A stretch of 64,000 nucleotides of DNA, taken from NCBI GenBank assembly GCA_023548195.1, contig JAJHZJ010000579.1, forward strand, positions 1,032,084 through 1,096,083. Direction: 5' to 3'. The notes under the pieces are model-generated. The model did not search any database. It was not told where the DNA came from and saw only the letters and a program-made list of their open reading frames with translations. Shown piece by piece: positions 1 to 10,564 of this stretch. The translations under genes were made by a program, and so were the position numbers. Numbering within the stretch: the stretch's first letter is position 1; each line of letters starts with the position of its first letter. The stretch comes from Bettongia penicillata ogilbyi (lineage: Eukaryota; Chordata; Mammalia; Diprotodontia; Potoroidae).

Positions 1-750
1 GGATATTAACAAAAAGCAGAAATGAAGACCCATACTGGCCAGAATTAATATGAACTCATTTGGTATTTTTCCCATGAAAGAAGGAAAACTAATCCTTAGG
101 GTATTTTACTATCAAAATTATCCATGACAAATCCTTTAATTATTTAAATAATATGACACATTATTTTGCTCACAAATTTTTTAGGAATCTTATGGAATTT
201 CTAAAACACTGAATCACCAGTCCAGAAAGAATTTTCTTCTCCATATCTAATAAACAAATTCTGGAAAAACAGATCATCTAAGAATGAAATAGGGATGAAA
301 TGGAAAGGCTATATTTGGTCCCAGGTCCCAATGTCATGAACATAGTCCAAGATATTTGACAGTGTGAAAATGGGAATGTACCTGAAACTATGAACATCTG
401 GGAAGTGCATGCAGCTTTGATTTTATAATGAATCTTTTTATCTATCTCTCCCCAAATGAAATTGGCTAAATTCACATTGAGCTTTTTTTCTCTTCTTAGA
501 AGGGACATAATTCTTGGTCAATTGCTTGCTGTGAATTTTAAGATATTTTAGGAAATTTAATTAATCAGGATGACACTCAATAGCCCTGCAAAAGCTTCTT
601 TAATGCTCTTAAATTTTCAAGTTATTAATAATACTTTATTTGCAAATTTCTGTCCTTGCCTAGATTTTTAAAAATTATTTCTGGTTTTCATAGTACCTTG
701 TTATGTGGAAAGTTGAAATGGATACCTGTTGGATATATTCAGAACCAGTA
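1..750. other. AT-rich sequence, nothing recognised
   Basis: I see no gene, repeat family or RNA signature in this stretch. Open frames are short and lack any recognisable domain. It is probably old intergenic DNA. Confidence 0.5.
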
Positions 751-754
751 CTTT

Positions 755-925
755 CTTTTTTAAAAAGTCTATATATTTTATTTTCTCCCAATTGCATGTT
801 AAAACCATTTTTAAACATTTTTTAAAATTTTGAATTCTATATTCTATCCCTTCCTCATTACTTTCCCTCTAGTAAGGAATCAGATGTAGGTTACATAGAA
901 CCAATTCTTTTCCTAAACATTAATA
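755..925 (-). repeat. L1 3' end fragment
   Basis: The plus strand carries a T-rich start, then 'ctcccaattgcatgtt', an A/T stretch, 'attttgaattctatattc' and a 'cccttcctcattactttccc' pyrimidine tract. This is the reverse complement of the marsupial L1 3' UTR also seen at 55250-55420 and 48265-48380. It is 5'-truncated and old. Confidence 0.55.
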
Positions 926-984
926 GTGTATGGAATTTCGCTGCATTGTTTCATCTCTTTAGTCACTGCTATATTTACTAGCTT

Positions 985-1240
985 TTAAGATGAATAGTTA
1001 TTGCTCAGTCATTTCAGTTGTATCTGACTCTTCATGATGCCATTTTGGAATTTTCTTGGCAGACATACTGGATTTACCATTTACTTCTCTAGCTCATTTT
1101 ATAGGAAATAGACAAAGAAAGTTCAGAGACTTGCCCAGGGTCACACAGTTAGTAAATGTTTGAGGTCAAATTTAAACTCAGATCTTTTTGACTCCAGACC
1201 TGAGGCTCTATCCACTGTACCACCTAGGAGGAGCTACCTA
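985..1240 (-). repeat. tRNA-like marsupial SINE with RTE-type tail
   Basis: Read on the minus strand it starts with the 'tagctcctcctaggtggtacagtggatag' type head, passes through 'cttgcccagggtcacacag' in reverse, and ends in the 'agtcagatacaactgaaatga' tail. Its closest relatives in the window are at 2655, 17170 and 19838. Diverged, without a clear TSD. Confidence 0.75.
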
Positions 1241-2110
1241 ACCCTATGGTTAAAGCTTTTAGGATACCTAAAAAAAATACTTTCTGCTCCCACCCTCATC
1301 AATTCCAACTTCTAAACTAGAAAGGCATTGGAAGAAAATATTTATTTTGGACATATTTCTTACATGAATAATCCTGTGTAGAGCAATTTGAATGTTGTCT
1401 CTTTAAAGCCAAAAAATTGACTTACTCCATGTCTGATTTATCCATTCACAAATATGATTTGATAGGTCGCTAGGCAGGACAATGCAGTCCAGAGGATCTC
1501 TTCATCCAAGAAAAAATTGCAGGATGGAAACACTTCAAAGTATTATCTAGATTTTCTAAATACCTGACTATTTAGCATGGTGTAGATACAATATCACAAG
1601 GGATTGCAGTGGATTATAGAGACAAGATGGGGAGCAGGAGCTTTGAGAACTAAGTCTAAGAACACAGGTTATAGGGGAACAAAGGATGGGGGAAGGTGAT
1701 GGAAGAGTGGGAAGTGGGGAGTGTAGAGGAGGAAAGGGTTGGCTAGAAATTGGGGCTCATGGAAGAGCCAGAGATCATCAGGCATGTAAACAGTTTGAAA
1801 GATGGACATGTACAAGTGCATGTATTGGATTCATTAAAATCAGGTGCAATAAGTCTGAGAAAAACAGGAGATCTAATTCAAGGTAAGCAGTTAGGTGCTT
1901 TGCCTTCACTCTTAAATATACCCTTAGCATAGTAAGACAATTTTAGATTCTTATCTATTGGAAATGCCTGCGAAAGATCTTACCAAAGCTCAGTCTCACT
2001 CTCTCCAGTCATCAAAATCCTGTGGCAAGCCAAGTAGGGGACAAGCACTGACCTGATGGCTGGACATAGACATAGAGAACTAACAAGGAGGTTTCTTCCG
2101 AGTCTACCTC
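1241..2110. other. Unassigned sequence
   Basis: No repeat or gene is recognisable. A purine-rich stretch around 1620-1760 gives two short overlapping open frames of 60-66 codons with biased composition (Gly, Glu, Arg). I treat these as chance. Confidence 0.45.
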
Positions 2111-2114
2111 TTCA

Positions 2115-2275
2115 TTCACAATCCAAGAGTCATGGAAACTCAGAGCTGGAAGAGACTTCAGGGCCCATTTAGTACAATCCATGGAGGCAATCTGGTTTAG
2201 TGGAAAGTGCCAGATTTGGAGTCAGAAGATTTGAATTAAAAACCTGGCTCTTTAGGTAAGTCTACTGGGAGGAGC
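2115..2275 (+). repeat. SINE fragments
   Basis: 'actcagagctggaagagacttcagggcccat' is the common therian SINE segment, found again at 12720 and 54985. It is followed by an MIR/CORE-SINE-like head, 'gtttagtggaaagtgccagatttggagtcagaagatttgaat'. Both are partial and family assignment is uncertain. Confidence 0.5.
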
Positions 2276-2289
2276 CTCAGCCTTACATA

Positions 2290-2430
2290 TTTATGAATTC
2301 ATTCAACAGTCTTACAAATGGCATGCACGGCATACTTCTTGATATTCTAGCCACTCTTCTCTGGACACTTTCTAGTCCTTCTTTAACTGACATACCCAGA
2401 ACTAAATCTAGCTCTTGCTCAATGAAAGAC
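2290..2430 (-). repeat. CR1-like LINE 3' end fragment
   Basis: 'ctagccactcttctctggacactttctag' followed by 'cccagaactaaatctagctcttgctc' resembles the antisense of a CR1-type 3' region, the same family as the sense copy at 60500-61270. Short and diverged. Confidence 0.4.
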
Positions 2431-2654
2431 CAAATTCAGGACTTGGGTTTTTTAGGAAGAATAGTTGGAAACAGGGAAGTACTTGTGCTCTTTGCAAAGA
2501 AACATAAAAGCGTATAGTAAGCATAGATTATGACAGATGGACTGACTATTTCACTCGCTCTTTATCCCTATATTCATGTCACAATGCAGACACAGAGCCT
2601 GAATTCTATTCTCAAAGAGTTTTGTGGCTCCCTTTGGTGAGAAACTATGACACT

Positions 2655-2890
2655 GTTGTTGTTTAGTCATTCAGTTGTATTCAACTCTTCATGACCCCAT
2701 GAACCATACCATCCCGGGGATTTTCTTACAGTGGTTTGCCATTTCCTTCTTCTGCAGATTAAGGAAAATGGAGATTAAGTGACTTGCCCAGGGTGACACA
2801 GCTAGTAAGTGTATGGGGACACATTTGAACAGATTTTTCTGCTATCAGGTCCAGTGTCTTATTCACCACTGAACCACATAGCTGCCTCCA
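2655..2890 (-). repeat. tRNA-like marsupial SINE with RTE-type tail
   Basis: The plus strand reads 'gttgtttagtcattcagttgta', 'ttcatgaccccatgaacc', 'ttgcccagggtgacacagct' and 'gaaccacatagctgcctcc', the full order of this SINE in antisense. Nearly complete and moderately diverged. Confidence 0.8.
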
Positions 2891-2959
2891 TGACCCACCC
2901 ATATAAGTTGTGAATGTAGTTTTGCCAATATTCCTGATTAATACACATTGTCACAAATA

Positions 2960-3500
2960 GTTCATTGTATACCACATAGGTCTACTTTGGAACTGATATC
3001 ACCCTACTCAAAAATCTTTAATGGTTTCTTATCACATTTGAGATGAAACACAAAATCCTCAGCTTGGAGTATAAAACCTTCCAAGACAAAGCTCTAACCT
3101 GTGTTTGCTCTAATCAGTACCCCTCACACACTTTCTGCTCAGGAAACTGTTTGGCTGACCATTTCTCATATACAATACTCCATTTCCCCCTTTCTATTCG
3201 TCCAAATGGTTCCCCTTGTCTGGAATGTACTCGATCTGCCTGTAGCATCTCCAAACTCCTCTCAAACTACAGATGCCACCTTTACATAAGGTTAAAGGGA
3301 CCTAAGACCTTTGTTCACCTTCCCTTTTATGTCCCTAACATTCTCTTTGAACCAATATTTCAGATACTTTGAATTTACTTATGCCTTCAACCATCCCTTT
3401 CCCTAAGGTCCTAGAAGGTAGGGATGTTTTTGTATCTCTAGGACTGTCTGAAGATTCTTGCTCAAAGAATGTTTGATGAACTGATATGAATTATTATTAT
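2960..3500 (+). repeat. L2/CR1-clade LINE 3' region
   Basis: It starts at 'ctactcaaaaatctttaatggtttctta' and contains 'agatgaaacacaaaatcctcagc', 'ttgtctggaatgtactc', 'cagatgccacctttac' and a tail 'ctcaaagaatgtttgatgaactga' followed by ATT repeats. This is the order of an L2-type 3' end: end of the reverse transcriptase frame, then the 3' UTR and a short tandem tail. The 109-codon open frame at 3043-3372 is antisense-free LINE debris rather than a gene. Confidence 0.65.
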
Positions 3501-3764
3501 TGAAGTTCACCCAGGTTACCGACAGTAACCAGTTTGGAGTGAAATGGTCTGCTTTTGACCCTGCCTAGGTAAAGTATGAGGCCTTCCCAGGAGACCAAAT
3601 TTTGGGTAAGTAAAGGATAAGGTCTAAAAGTCTGTTCATTAGTTCATATCTTTCCCAGAACATTTCTCATGTTCTTCCTCAGTGCCTTTTTAAGGATGAA
3701 TCTGTTTGGGGTTTTTTTTAATTTATAGAACTCCCAGTGTGAAAACTCCCTTTACCTGGTCTTC

Positions 3765-3885
3765 TATTCTTAGTCTTAGAGTTGTTTGAAGCACAGGTAA
3801 TAATCTTAAGAGATGGAATTTGAACCAAGGTCTTCTGACTTGGAATCAGTACTCTTTCTATCACACCACAGTGCTTCCTTTACTT
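3765..3885 (-). repeat. SINE fragment
   Basis: 'tggaatttgaaccaaggtcttctgacttgga' and 'actctttctatcacaccacag' are the antisense B-box and head of a tRNA-like SINE. Confidence 0.55.
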
Positions 3886-4735
3886 CACAGCTTTGATGGT
3901 AAGAAAAAAATTGTAAGAGAGAAGTAAAATGAGAGTAAAAAGTGTTTTCAAAGAAATGACAAAGGGAAAGAGATGAAGACAAGGAGAGGAGATGAATTTG
4001 AGTAAGACTTTCTTTTCCACTCGGTACAATTCTGCATGCATTATTAGGAAATTAAGCTACAGGTGAAATCTTAGCTTTAGTGAAGAGACCTTTTGCCCAT
4101 TTAATTGGATATAATCAGAATAGAATATGTTTTTTATGTAATTCACTAGATATCAGGTTGATTGAGAAACCTAGCAAATTGAATAAGCTACCAGTGATTT
4201 CTAGTCAAGCAAAAAAATGATTTGCTTTGGGAATCACCACACAGAAGCCATATGTGTATGTCTGAGAAATGAAATAATTAATAAAATGGGACAAGTTCAA
4301 GTTTTATTCCTTTGGTGGCACAAGGAAGAATGAGGAACCTTTACTAAGCTATGAAGTGTAGGCAAGGTAATTAGTGTGTGAATACCTGACTAAAATTCGA
4401 AAGAGCCAGAATCTTAAGCAGAGACATTAACTTTATTGAAGTTGACCAGTGGCATCTGTGTAGCTTTCTTTATTATAAAGTACCATTTAGTAAGATGTGA
4501 CGCATCGGTGGATATTCAAGAAACATCTATCATCAAAAGACATTTATTAGAAGCCTATCCAAGCCTGGTTCTGATATGATTGAGGAAAATAGCTTCTTGA
4601 CTATTTTTAGATCTGTGGTTCAGTTGCAATTATACTTTCCATGGTTCAAAACCTCTAAACTAGACATTTAAAAAAATAATGCTTAAGGTATATTATCCTT
4701 TCAATGAAATTGCTTTCCTCTATATCTCTAAAGCT
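3886..4735. other. Unassigned sequence
   Basis: No supported gene or repeat. It separates two SINE insertions. Confidence 0.45.
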
Positions 4736-4739
4736 CCCT

Positions 4740-4990
4740 TTTGAAGGCAGGAAGATGGTGCAGTGGATATTTAGCCATAGAGGCAGAAAGACCTATGTTC
4801 AAATCCAGCCTCAGATACATACTATCTGTGGGACCCAGGGCAAATCATTTAATGTCTATTTGCCTCAGTTTCCTCAACCGAAAAGTGGGGATAATAACAG
4901 GACTTAACCTTCACAGCGTTGTTGTGAGAATCAAATGAGATATTTATGAGGTGCTTGGAACATAGGAAGCGCCATATAAATTATTATTCC
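4740..4990 (+). repeat. CORE-SINE (MON1/MIR-like)
   Basis: The order is tRNA-like head 'ggtgcagtggatatttagcc', B-box 'gttcaaatccagcctcagata', 'cctcagtttcctcaaccg', 'gttgttgtgagaatcaaatgaga' and a tail 'gaagcgccatataaattattatt'. That is the complete arrangement of a CORE-SINE with an L2-like 3' end. Confidence 0.8.
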
Positions 4991-5795
4991 CTATTCCTGT
5001 TCCTTTAGTGTAAAGTTAAAAGATTTGTTTCTTTCTGAACCATCCTTTTAGTTTGTTATCTTTGTTTAGACTTTTGAATTTATTGATATACAGCTAGTAG
5101 GCAGGTGCTTTTTCGATGGGGATTAGTCTTTAAAGTTTCATGTCAAATAGCCCTATTTTTCCCAATTGTTTCCCTTATATTTGTCTGGAATTTCCCTTAA
5201 CCAGGATCCTTTTTTAGGATTTGTCTCAGGAAAAAATGCTGTTCATCAATAGTCACATTGCCCAGCAAGATGAAGCTATGCCTTTGCTTTCCAAAGGAAG
5301 ATTTCTTGCTGGGGGCAAGCCAGACTCAGTCTTCCTCATATTGCTCTTTGTTTTTGACCTTTTCCCATTTACAAAATCTTTGTGTCCTCCTGCTCATTTC
5401 CCCTTCACTTATTCCAACTTTCCCAATCCTTGAAATGTTAGCTTGGATCCTTTATGATGACTCTCCCCACCTCTTGTCCTCCCTCTTCTTCCCCTTCTCT
5501 GCTTTTTAGCTGTTATAGATTAATTATTGGTGCCGGTCATGCTTAGTTTTTTGTACTACCTCCTCACTGCTCCAAAAGCTGTTATCATTATTATATCAGC
5601 CCACATTAAATTCAAGACCTCTAGCTAGAGTCATTTTTTGCAACTTTCCACTTTTTGTTTTTAATTTGTGCCCTATATGTTTCCATCTCACCTTTACTCT
5701 TGACTCTGGAATATTTGGGAGATATGTCTGTGGCTGGACCTCAGATCTAATAAGATAAAAAATCTAGTGGCAGTTATATCTCTGCTCTAGCTGAT
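4991..5795. other. Unassigned sequence
   Basis: No recognisable gene. Two overlapping open frames of 70 and 83 codons near 5221-5509 are pyrimidine-driven and have no domain signature. Confidence 0.4.
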
Positions 5796-5879
5796 GACTT
5801 GGGTTCTGGGTGAGGTCTTCCTTATTGATAGAGTGAAATTAATAGAACTGGACGGCTGGAGTACAAAACACCTCCATTT

Positions 5880-6075
5880 CAGTGCTTACTCAACTACCAC
5901 CTTCTGCAGAAAGCCTTTCCTAGCTTTCTTTCCCTTTAACGGAACCCAGTTCCTTCCTTCTGAGGTTACCTCCCATTTAGTGGTTTATATGTTGTCTACC
6001 CTATTCAAGCATGAGTTTCTTGAAGATGGAGACAATGCTTTTCACCCCAGCACTTAGCACAGTTGAAGGACATGG
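5880..6075 (+). repeat. L2-type LINE 3' end fragment
   Basis: 'cagaaagcctttcctagctttc', 'atgttgtctaccctattcaagcatgagtttcttgaagatggagaca' and 'ccagcacttagcacagttgaa' match the terminal L2-like 3' UTR pattern seen also at 19480 and 28480. Confidence 0.55.
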
Positions 6076-6502
6076 GCAGATGAAGGACATCAGGAGATAG
6101 AAACAGTACTGGCTGAAGACATAGTTTTCTGTACTTGCACTTGCCCTTGATTTCCTTCCATTATGAAGCCTGGAGACTTCAAGGATTGATGCAAATTCTA
6201 TAAATCCCTGACCTGAGGGGCAGGCAGAAGGCAGGATCAGAAATTTCTACCAGTAACAGTAAGTGGAAAAGCAGAAATATTGGGAGCCAGCCCCCATTTT
6301 TAGTTTCCCTAATAATTGTACTTCAGCCCAATAGGACCTTATGAGTGGAATGGCAAATAGGGTCATTTGTCCATGACTGGATAAACAGATAGGGGTACAC
6401 AACTCCCAGAGTAGGTGAATATAAGCATTTGAGCTCTGAGGACTATTGATTTTGGATTGTACCTATAAATTGAATTGAAACTGCCTAGGTTTGGGAGGAG
6501 TG

Positions 6503-6505
<3 letters not shown>

Positions 6506-6548
<43 letters not shown>
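6506..6548. repeat. (GT)n microsatellite
   Basis: An essentially uninterrupted GT dinucleotide run of about 21 units. It produces spurious Cys/Val and Thr/His frames on the two strands. Confidence 0.95.
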
Positions 6549-6551
<3 letters not shown>

Positions 6552-6559
6552 CATGCGCA

Positions 6560-7055
6560 CACATAGTCCATGCGGTAGTTGTTTTAACCATCTGGTTATT
6601 TCCTTTTCCTTTTACAGTCATGAATAAAACACTGTATGTTGCCAAATCATATTTGTGTAAATCAACTTCATTCCATCATACCCACATGGCTGGGGTCTAC
6701 TGATATGCTTGAACAAAGGAAAGAGGTCGGATTTTTCTAGTAAGGTAAGGACTGAGTCAAGTGACTTATTAGATAACCACAAACTAATGATATGGGTTCC
6801 ATCACCCTCCCTAAGAGTGGAGCTAGAGAATACATGTGGCAGATGAAAAGTATGAACTCCAGAGGGTGGATTATCTTAACACTCAAGGCATCAGTGGACA
6901 ACTTTCTTCTCTGAAAGGTAACTGAAGCTTTAATGATATTCTGTGGATGTATATAGATTATTAACTCTGGGGATTGGAAGGTTCTCCATCACTCACTATC
7001 TAAGGTGATCTACCTTACTTCAAGTATTATGGATCAAAATCATATTTTAACTGAA
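6560..7055. other. Unassigned sequence
   Basis: Nothing recognisable. Confidence 0.4.
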
Positions 7056-7059
7056 AATA

Positions 7060-7215
7060 ACTATAGAGTCCATCAAGTTCAGTCTCCTAATTTCATAGAT
7101 GAGGAAACTGAAGCACAAGGAAATCAAATAACTTGCAAGAGTAACAAATCTGAGGTTAGATTTGAATGTATGTCTTTTTGACTCCATGTCCAGTTTTTAT
7201 CTGTTATGCTATGGA
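7060..7215 (-). repeat. SINE fragment
   Basis: 'catagatgaggaaactgaagcac' and 'gaggttagatttgaatgtatgtctttttgactccatgtccag' are the antisense mid-section and B-box region of a CORE/tRNA-like SINE. Confidence 0.6.
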
Positions 7216-7219
7216 TCCT

Positions 7220-7410
7220 TCCTTTTGGACTTCATCATGCTTCAGAACCTATGAGATTGCATGCATGACATCTCTCTAAGCACACTGTAAGCTCTTATGG
7301 GACAATTTGTTCTCAGTGCCTAGCACTGAGGTCAGAATCTCAGTCACTAACATGGTAGGCCTAATAAATGCTCAAGAAATATTTCCCAGATGAATAAATG
7401 AATGAAATCT
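7220..7410 (+). repeat. L2-type LINE tail
   Basis: 'actgtaagctcttatgggacaatttg', 'cagtgcctagcactgag' and 'ctaataaatgctcaagaaata' followed by 'gatgaataaatgaatgaa' are the usual terminal sequence of L2-like LINEs. Confidence 0.55.
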
Positions 7411-8050
7411 GGCAGATAGATAGTGGATAACTAGTCATTTTTGCACCTAACACAAATAGCACATAATATGTCAGAGGAACACATCAGGGAAAAAATGTGA
7501 TCAAATTAATTTTTAAAAAGAAACCCAATTGGACAGAGAGAACAAGATACTGGTGCCCAAACACAGAAAGCCTGCCCCTCCTTTGGAGATACCAAAATTG
7601 GGTAGAATGAGAGAAAAGTGAGTCATAATCAGTAAGGGGAAGGAGAACAGTTTATCAACCATTGCTCTTCCATTTTAACTAATTTATTCATTCAAATTAA
7701 GAGTTGATTTAGTTGTTTTGTTTTTGTTCAAACTCAGTCAGCATCCTCTAAATTTTGACTTCTTGGAAAAAACTCCTTGCTGCCACACCGTAGTTCTAGG
7801 TCTGATAGAGAAGGGCTCCTACTCTATATGGATAATTGGCAGTTCAGAAAATAACTGTATGGATAATCAGGAGATGATCATTTCTCTAAATTCTAGATAT
7901 GAAACCAATTTAGAGTGAGAACATTAGAAAATCATGAGAATGGAAATGCAATCAGTATAGTATTAATATTGCAATCTAAAAATTGCATGTAATTTTCTAA
8001 AGCTCATGCTGGCAAGTAGAAGGAACTAGGAACAATTTCAAAATCATCTG
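7411..8050. other. Unassigned sequence
   Basis: Nothing recognisable. A 66-codon open frame at 7718-7918 has no identifiable domain. Confidence 0.4.
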
Positions 8051-8054
8051 ATTC

Positions 8055-8125
8055 TCATGTTAGACTATAAGCTCCTCCTGAGAGCAGGGACTGTTCCTTT
8101 GAAATTGTTATTATATGGTGACCAC
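8055..8125 (+). repeat. L2-type LINE tail fragment
   Basis: 'gttagactataagctcctcctgagagcagggactgttcc' is a short piece of the L2-like 3' UTR. Confidence 0.5.
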
Positions 8126-8184
8126 GAAGCCAGTTCATGAGATTAAAATTTTAATAGCTAAATATTTCCCCAAAATGAAATTGT

Positions 8185-8300
8185 TGGAAATATATTATAT
8201 ACATATATTTTATATAGATACACACATAATACATAAATATGTAATGTACACATGTAATGTATATTATTAAAATGTACAAGGCATACAACATATTTATGCA
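8185..8300. repeat. TA-rich low-complexity tract
   Basis: Imperfect TATA/CATA repeats. No further structure was resolved. Confidence 0.7.
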
Positions 8301-8304
8301 CATG

Positions 8305-8860
8305 ATGCTGTTCGTCCTTCATTTTTTGAAGAGGAAAAGTGACATCACTGATGATGTCTTGACTTATGTGTGAATTGGATTTAAGGGAGACAGAATTACC
8401 TCTCTCCTTCTTCCAGGCTGATCAAAGTCCATTGGCAGGACAAAAGTCAAGACGGCTGATGATGGCCCAGGATGCAATGGATGACCTCGTCTTCTTCGAT
8501 GCCTGACCAACTTCTAAGCATTCCACAATGCCTGTTCAGCCACCTTCATGACTGATGGAACAAATTGTTCTCATCAGCCTATTCTGCCAGGGGAAGTCTT
8601 CACATGCTTGGGGTAGATCTCCCCCTAACTTACTGACAAATTTGAGGTCTATTGGTTACCCTCAACCTCATTTAGCCCATATGCCAAGACAATTTAACAG
8701 AGTATGACTGCTGTGCATGCTACAGTTCCTTGGAGTCACAGGTGAGAGTTGGGTGAAGGTGGAAATGAAAGGTAGATGAGCACCCTGAAAAGGTCTTGGT
8801 GAGCCATCACACCAGAGGTGCTTGTCCTCCCTGAACACTCCATATACCCCTTCATGTATG
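8305..8860 (-). repeat. RTE-mobilised composite SINE (MAR4-like)
   Basis: On the minus strand the 3' end reads 'agtgatgtcacttttcctc' then 'ttcaaaaaatgaaggacga', close to the 3' terminus of the RTE-type LINE at 37720-38522 ('ttatgtcattttggtcctct'). The body includes 'gatggcccaggatgcaatgg' and 'cctgttcagccaccttcatg' in plus-strand orientation. I interpret it as a non-autonomous element that borrowed the RTE 3' end. The name MAR4 is from memory and unverified. Confidence 0.6.
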
Positions 8861-9424
8861 TAATATGTATACCTATGATGTGAATGTATGTACATATAGC
8901 CATATATAAACACATAGGCATATATATGGAATCAGATGACCTTTCTTTCACCCCATAGAAAGTGCATACAATGCTAAAGATTGAGAGGATCCTGTGATCA
9001 AATAGAGAAACATGAAGAAATACTCAAGTGGCTCATTAGTTCCCTCCGATCTGGCTGAAAAAAACCCTGAACATATGGTTGCTTTAGGGGCATTATTGTC
9101 ATTCTAATGATTCAATTTTTCCTACAAAGTCCTATATAATCTTCACAAAACACATAGTACCATCCTGTGTTTTAGAGGGCCCCTAAAAGTCAACATGCTC
9201 TGAATCTTGCTGAGCAAGTAAACCCTTCTCATCAGATCCGTACTGTCTGAGTAATTTATGGCTTTATCTCCAAGTAGGATGCTATGGAAGAACCATGTAG
9301 ATTGTCTTCTATGTCCAAGGAACATACTGCACCAGGCAAGTCTTTTCTCTAGAAGGAGCAATACCCAAAATATCAAACTTAGGATCAAAGCTGGTGCTGC
9401 ACAGGAAATCTTTCTCTTTAGAAA

Positions 9425-9480
9425 AGCCAATCAATCAATAAACATTTTTTAAGTGCCTACTATGTGCCGTGCACTGGAAG
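9425..9480 (+). repeat. Short interspersed repeat fragment
   Basis: 'caatcaataaacattttttaagtgcctactatgtgcc' is a motif repeated across the window (19655, 21155, 58295). Its family was not identified. Confidence 0.5.
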
Positions 9481-9627
9481 GGCAGATTCTGGGATCACAC
9501 TGCTTAGGGAATTCAAAACCGTTCTCACCTTTATATAGAAAGTTAGAGTTCAGGAAAAGTGTCCTTGGACTTCCCTCTCTGCTTGCATGTATGTGTATGC
9601 CTCCTGTTTCTATGAGTTCCGTTGGTC

Positions 9628-9710
9628 CAAGGGTGGGGAACCTGTAGCCTTGAGGCTACACGTGGTCCTCTAGGTCCTCAAACATAGCCCTTTGACTGAA
9701 GCCAAAGAGA
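9628..9710 (+). mobile_element. hAT-type DNA transposon end
   Basis: 'gggtggggaacctgtagccttgaggctacacgtggtcctctaggtcctc' followed by 'agccctttgactgaagcc' matches the terminal sequence I know from marsupial Charlie-like hAT elements. Only one end is visible, with no partner inverted repeat nearby. Confidence 0.55.
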
Positions 9711-9764
9711 TTTCTGCACAATTGCTGTTATTGCTCAGGGGAGAGGAAGAAAAGTGAGAATTAC

Positions 9765-10022
9765 CACAATAATTAGCATTTATAGAGTACTTTAAGATTC
9801 ACAAAGCACTTTAAAGTGTTAACTCCTATGAGTTACTATACATAGTTACTATGAGCAATTACTATTCCCATTTTACAGATGAGGAAAATGAGGAAGAGAA
9901 GGTTAAGTGATTTGCTAACAGCTTTGCTAACAACCACACAGCTAGTAAGTACATGAGTCAGAATTTGAACTCAGGCCTTCCTGACTCCAGATCCAGCACT
10001 CTACTACACCACCTACTGTATT
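9765..10022 (-). repeat. CORE-SINE (MON1-like)
   Basis: The antisense order is 'agcatttatagagtactttaagattcacaaagc', 'cattttacagatgaggaaa', 'cacacagctagtaagta', 'gaatttgaactcaggccttcctgactcc' and 'cagcactctactacaccacct'. A small internal duplication ('gctttgctaaca' twice) lies in the middle. Confidence 0.8.
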
Positions 10023-10029
10023 TCCTACC

Positions 10030-10190
10030 TAGAGAGAATACTGACTCAGAAGTCAGAGAGGACTTGTGTTCAAATATTATCTCTTACATTTACTATGAAA
10101 TTACTTTACTTAAGTGGGTCTCAGTTTCCTAAACTGTAAAATGAAGGGATTGGATTCTGAGGTTCTTTTCAGCTTATGACCTAATCTCAT
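10030..10190 (+). repeat. tRNA-like SINE
   Basis: 'gtgttcaaatattatctctta', 'tctcagtttcctaaactgtaaaatgaagggattgga' and a 3' 'ttcttttcagctta' segment. Head partly lost. Confidence 0.65.
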
Positions 10191-10479
10191 AGGTAAAAAG
10201 TAAGTGGTGGATGTGAAGCTAAAGTCTTTTCCCTGGGAACCCAACTGAACCTGTCCAAGCTTGATTTCCAAAGTGCATTTTCTACTGTGAATGTGAGTTA
10301 TGTAATTATTAGTTCAGGGAAATATTTAAAAGGTTTTATAACAGAAGCATGTAGTGTTTAATTATATCAGTGCATCTGATATTTTTTTCTCCCAATAAAA
10401 TGGATCTTTCCTTAATTAAACAAATTCAAGACTCACCACAGGTAAGGCTTTACTGAAGAGTTAGAAATCAAAATAAATA

Positions 10480-10548
10480 ATACATACACACATACATACA
10501 TGTATATATATATATATACACATATATACATACACACATATATGCATA
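10480..10548. repeat. (CATA/TA)n microsatellite
   Basis: Mixed 'catacata' and 'tatatata' repeats. Confidence 0.85.
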
Positions 10549-10564
10549 CATAACTGAAGAGGTG

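Noticed and set aside
1686..1932. Two overlapping 60-66 codon frames as a small gene
   Set aside because: Purine-rich composition, no domain, no splice or promoter signal that I can support.
6363..6703. Three frames of 60-70 codons around 6500
   Set aside because: They are translations of the (GT)n/(CA)n microsatellite (poly Cys-Val, Thr-His).
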